Of a stretch of DNA of 64,000 nt, positions 62,058-64,000 are shown one piece after another. Source of the DNA: Temnopleurus reevesii (Eukaryota > Echinodermata > Echinoidea > Temnopleuroida > Temnopleuridae); the NCBI GenBank assembly GCA_036244855.1, contig BQKZ01000341.1, positions 88,942 through 152,941 of the forward strand, written 5' to 3'. Numbering within the stretch: position 1 is the first letter of the stretch; each line of letters opens with the position of its first letter. The position numbers and the translations under genes were made by a program. Below the pieces are notes generated by a model that searched no databases, was not told where the DNA came from, and saw only the letters and a list, made by a program, of their open reading frames with translations.

Positions 62058-62080
62058 TAATTATTCTCTTACCTAAAAAG

Positions 62081-62296
62081 TGAATTGGAACCAAATCAAC
62101 ACTTCCAACGAGGCAGTCGGGATCTATGACCACGGTATGGTTTCTTACGATCACGAGGTGACGAGGATCCAAGGCGAAGTCGACTGGCAGATGCCCGCGT
62201 TCGTTTCCTCAGGAAACGTGATCGTCCTCTATCTTAGGCAAGATGGACTCCAGTACGACATCGGCGATGGATTCTGGGTTACCGTGGAAACAACTG
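62081..62296 (+). CDS. CUB gene exon 6: second part of CUB domain 2
   Basis: 216 bases, phase 1 both ends, after TTACCTAAAAAG and before GTAAGT. It reads VNWNQINTSNEAVGIYDHGM, then VSSGNVIVLYLRQDGLQYDI and GDGFWVTVETT. The IYDHG turn and the SSGN-VIVLY strand correspond to the YDHG and SSGEGLIVRY of domain 1. The acceptor has a weak pyrimidine tract and lies 23 bases from a MITE. Confidence 0.9.
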
Positions 62297-62302
62297 GTAA
62301 GT

Positions 62303-62425
62303 GACAAATTGGTTGATTGATTAATTGATTGATTGATTGATAAATTGATTGATTGTTTGATTGATTGATTAATCGACTAAGTAACAGATTGATTGGTTGA
62401 TTGATTAATTGATTGATTGATTTTC
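62303..62425. repeat. (ATTG)n tetranucleotide repeat
   Basis: Imperfect TTGATTGATTGA repeats interrupted by TAATTGA units. Confidence 0.9.
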
Positions 62426-62489
62426 CATGTCATTACCTCTCAAAATGACAGTTTAAATTAAATGTAATAATCATAATAGTTACAATATA

Positions 62490-62655
62490 TCGCCATATTT
62501 TCACAAAGTGAACTGACGAACTGAGTTGGAAATCCATTGAAACGTGTCCTTCTATATAATTAACACGTTGTTAGATATTGGCGCTATGTCGGGATTTTTT
62601 GTCTTCATGCAACCTTGATCTTTGGCTCCAGTCACTCGTGAAAACACGGACGATG
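62490..62655. mobile_element. MITE family F, copy 2
   Basis: Shares AAATCCATTGAAACGTGTCC, TGGCGCTATGTCGGGATTTT and the right end TCGTGAAAACACGGACG with copy 1. The left end is decayed. Confidence 0.75.
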
Positions 62656-63397
62656 TTTATATATGATGACAGTTCTTCAAAATATACATTTTTCTATGAA
62701 ACACCGACTTTTGGACTTAAGAAATGTAGGGACATGCAAAAAGGCACTGCTTTTTGGACACATGCCCCTGGAAGAAACTGCATTAAAAAAGGGGAAAATA
62801 CCTACGTGGCATTAAAGTGGCACTCGGCACTTTACGCTCAACAACGGAGCGGCTCAACGACGGGAGAATTCTATGGGCGGCCAAAAGGACCAAAATTCAA
62901 AAGAGAGAAAATTAAATAACAACGTTAGAAATAAGAGTAACCAAGGGAAAAATATTTATATAACGCAGAAATGTGAAAGAAGCGCAAAAGAAAATGTACT
63001 ACAAAAATGAACCAAAAGTGTGGAAACAAAAACATAGATAAATATCTAGCTGTGTAAAACGAAATAAAAACGAAATTAAAACCAAGATGAATAAACTATA
63101 TCTTCTGCAGAAATAAGAACAAACACCAAAAAAGAAAAACAATGTCAGAAAAATACAAATAAATTGAAAACATAAATAAGTATTGGAATGATATAGAACG
63201 ATGAAATACAAGTTTAACCAGAGAAATTAAGAATTACAGAGAAATACGACAACACCAAAACATTAGAAGATGTAGGAAATCGAAAAATATTTTGTAGGTG
63301 TTTCTTTCATCCGGATAAAAAAGTTTAGTGTTTCACATCTGTAAAGAAATATAGCCAGATATTGTGATGAATACCTCTTTAATCGATCCACTTTCAG
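62656..63397. other. CUB gene intron 6 sequence
   Basis: A-rich sequence without recognised elements. One 113-codon frame overlaps the MITE copy and has no domain signature. It ends in acceptor CACTTTCAG. Confidence 0.5.
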
Positions 63398-63784
63398 ATG
63401 CTGCCAACGCTCAACCTGGATGTGGCGGCACGATCAACCTTCATGAAAACAATCTCCCCACTGCGAACATCCGTTCACCTTACTACGATGTGACACCCTC
63501 AACGTCTGGTTCCAGCGTCATGTGCTGGTGGTTTGTCACTGCGCCCTACAGCGATCAAGTTCAGGTTGACGTCATTGACGTCACAACAACGACCAATGAG
63601 CGGCTCTGGATAACGGACGGAGCGACGCCGTCTGATAATCCAGCCTTTGAACGCGTTTTCACCGGGGCACTTCCGGCGGTGGAGACGCTCTACTCGAATA
63701 CAGGAGGAGTCATTATTTCTCTAGAAGATCTGTCAGTTGATGGTCCCAACGGGCGCGGCTTTTCTCTGGATGTATCTATTGCAG
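63398..63784 (+). CDS. CUB gene exon 7: complete CUB domain 3
   Basis: 387 bases, phase 1 both ends, donor GTTAGT. It reads AANAQPGCGGTINLHENN, SPYYDVTPSTSGSSVMCWW then FVTAPYSDQVQVDV, ERLWITDGATPSDNP and GVIISLEDLSVDGPNGRGF. A whole CUB domain sits in one exon, unlike domains 1 and 2, which are split. Cysteines are GCGG and MCWW only. The gene continues beyond the end of the window. Confidence 0.92.
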
Positions 63785-64000
63785 GTTAGTATCTACTCGG
63801 CGGTGTTTCACCAAAATCATACGCACGACTTTATGAAAGACTGGAGTACGTTAATGAGTGTAATGTAATATCCTCGATCATTCAGCACAGGGACAGGTAT
63901 CAATCGTGCGTTAAGTGGTTCTTAAGGTCTTTGGCAATTTGGTGAAACAGAATCCTGTTATAGAACACATTTTACTGTCAGAAACTAATAAGTATGAAAA
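63785..64000 (+). other. start of CUB gene intron 7
   Basis: Sequence after the GTTAGT donor, with no further exon before the window ends. Confidence 0.6.

Larger units (their letters stand above)
53790..63784 (+). other. gene span: secreted multi-CUB-domain protein, 3' partial
   Basis: Seven exons (53790-53854, 54477-54520, 55572-55793, 59490-59621, 61031-61234, 62081-62296, 63398-63784) join in frame to 423 codons plus one base and run on beyond the window. The order is signal peptide, short linker, then three CUB domains (exons 3-4, 5-6, 7). All introns from exon 2 onward are phase 1, the usual phase for shuffled extracellular domains. CUB domains are about 110-residue beta-sandwich modules that bind proteins or carbohydrate in secreted or surface proteins. 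All three lack the second disulfide pair. The exact family cannot be told from the N-terminal part, so no symbol is given. Confidence 0.88.

Overview
The window is animal nuclear DNA. It is AT-rich, with GT-AG introns, long simple-sequence tracts, tRNA-headed SINEs and a dense population of short inverted-repeat elements. Three protein-coding loci can be assembled by hand. Codon use, gene content and the repeat style fit a highly heterozygous echinoderm, most likely a sea urchin; this is an inference, because no species-diagnostic gene is present.

Layout. (1) 1 to about 33.4 kb, + strand: a salt-inducible kinase gene (SIK2-like). Its 5' end (the kinase N-lobe) lies outside the window or was not found. 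Kinase C-lobe exons lie at 9980-10095, 14421-14591, 26774-26897 and 28249-28460, and one large last exon at 29398-31164 carries the rest of the UBA-like region and the regulatory tail. Introns hold tandem arrays (2.0-3.5, 4.8-5.6, 6.5-6.9 kb), a 600-bp ATC repeat and many hairpin elements. Two kinase exons are present twice and one exon has an in-frame TAA. (2) 42.26-47.95 kb, - strand: MRPL41 (mitochondrial ribosomal protein mL41), 128 codons in four small exons, invisible to a simple open-frame scan; a 670-base run of N lies in its second intron. (3) 53.79 kb to beyond the end, + strand: a secreted protein with a signal peptide and three CUB domains, seven exons so far, every intron in phase 1.

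Between and inside the genes lie at least eight families of small inverted-repeat (MITE-like) elements, most seen in two to five copies. The clearest is a 1274-bp foldback element (56579-57852) flanked by a perfect 6-bp duplication and sitting inside another element. Several elements lie within 30 bp of splice acceptors, and one lies about 40 bp upstream of the CUB gene's TATA box.

The three genes have no evident shared pathway: SIK is a cytoplasmic/nuclear signalling kinase, mL41 is part of the mitochondrial large ribosomal subunit, and the CUB protein is secreted. No bacterial-type operon, CRISPR array, functional tRNA or rRNA gene was seen. The most consequential observations are the stop codon and duplicated exons in the SIK kinase domain, which look like assembly or haplotype problems but could mean a damaged or alternatively spliced kinase.
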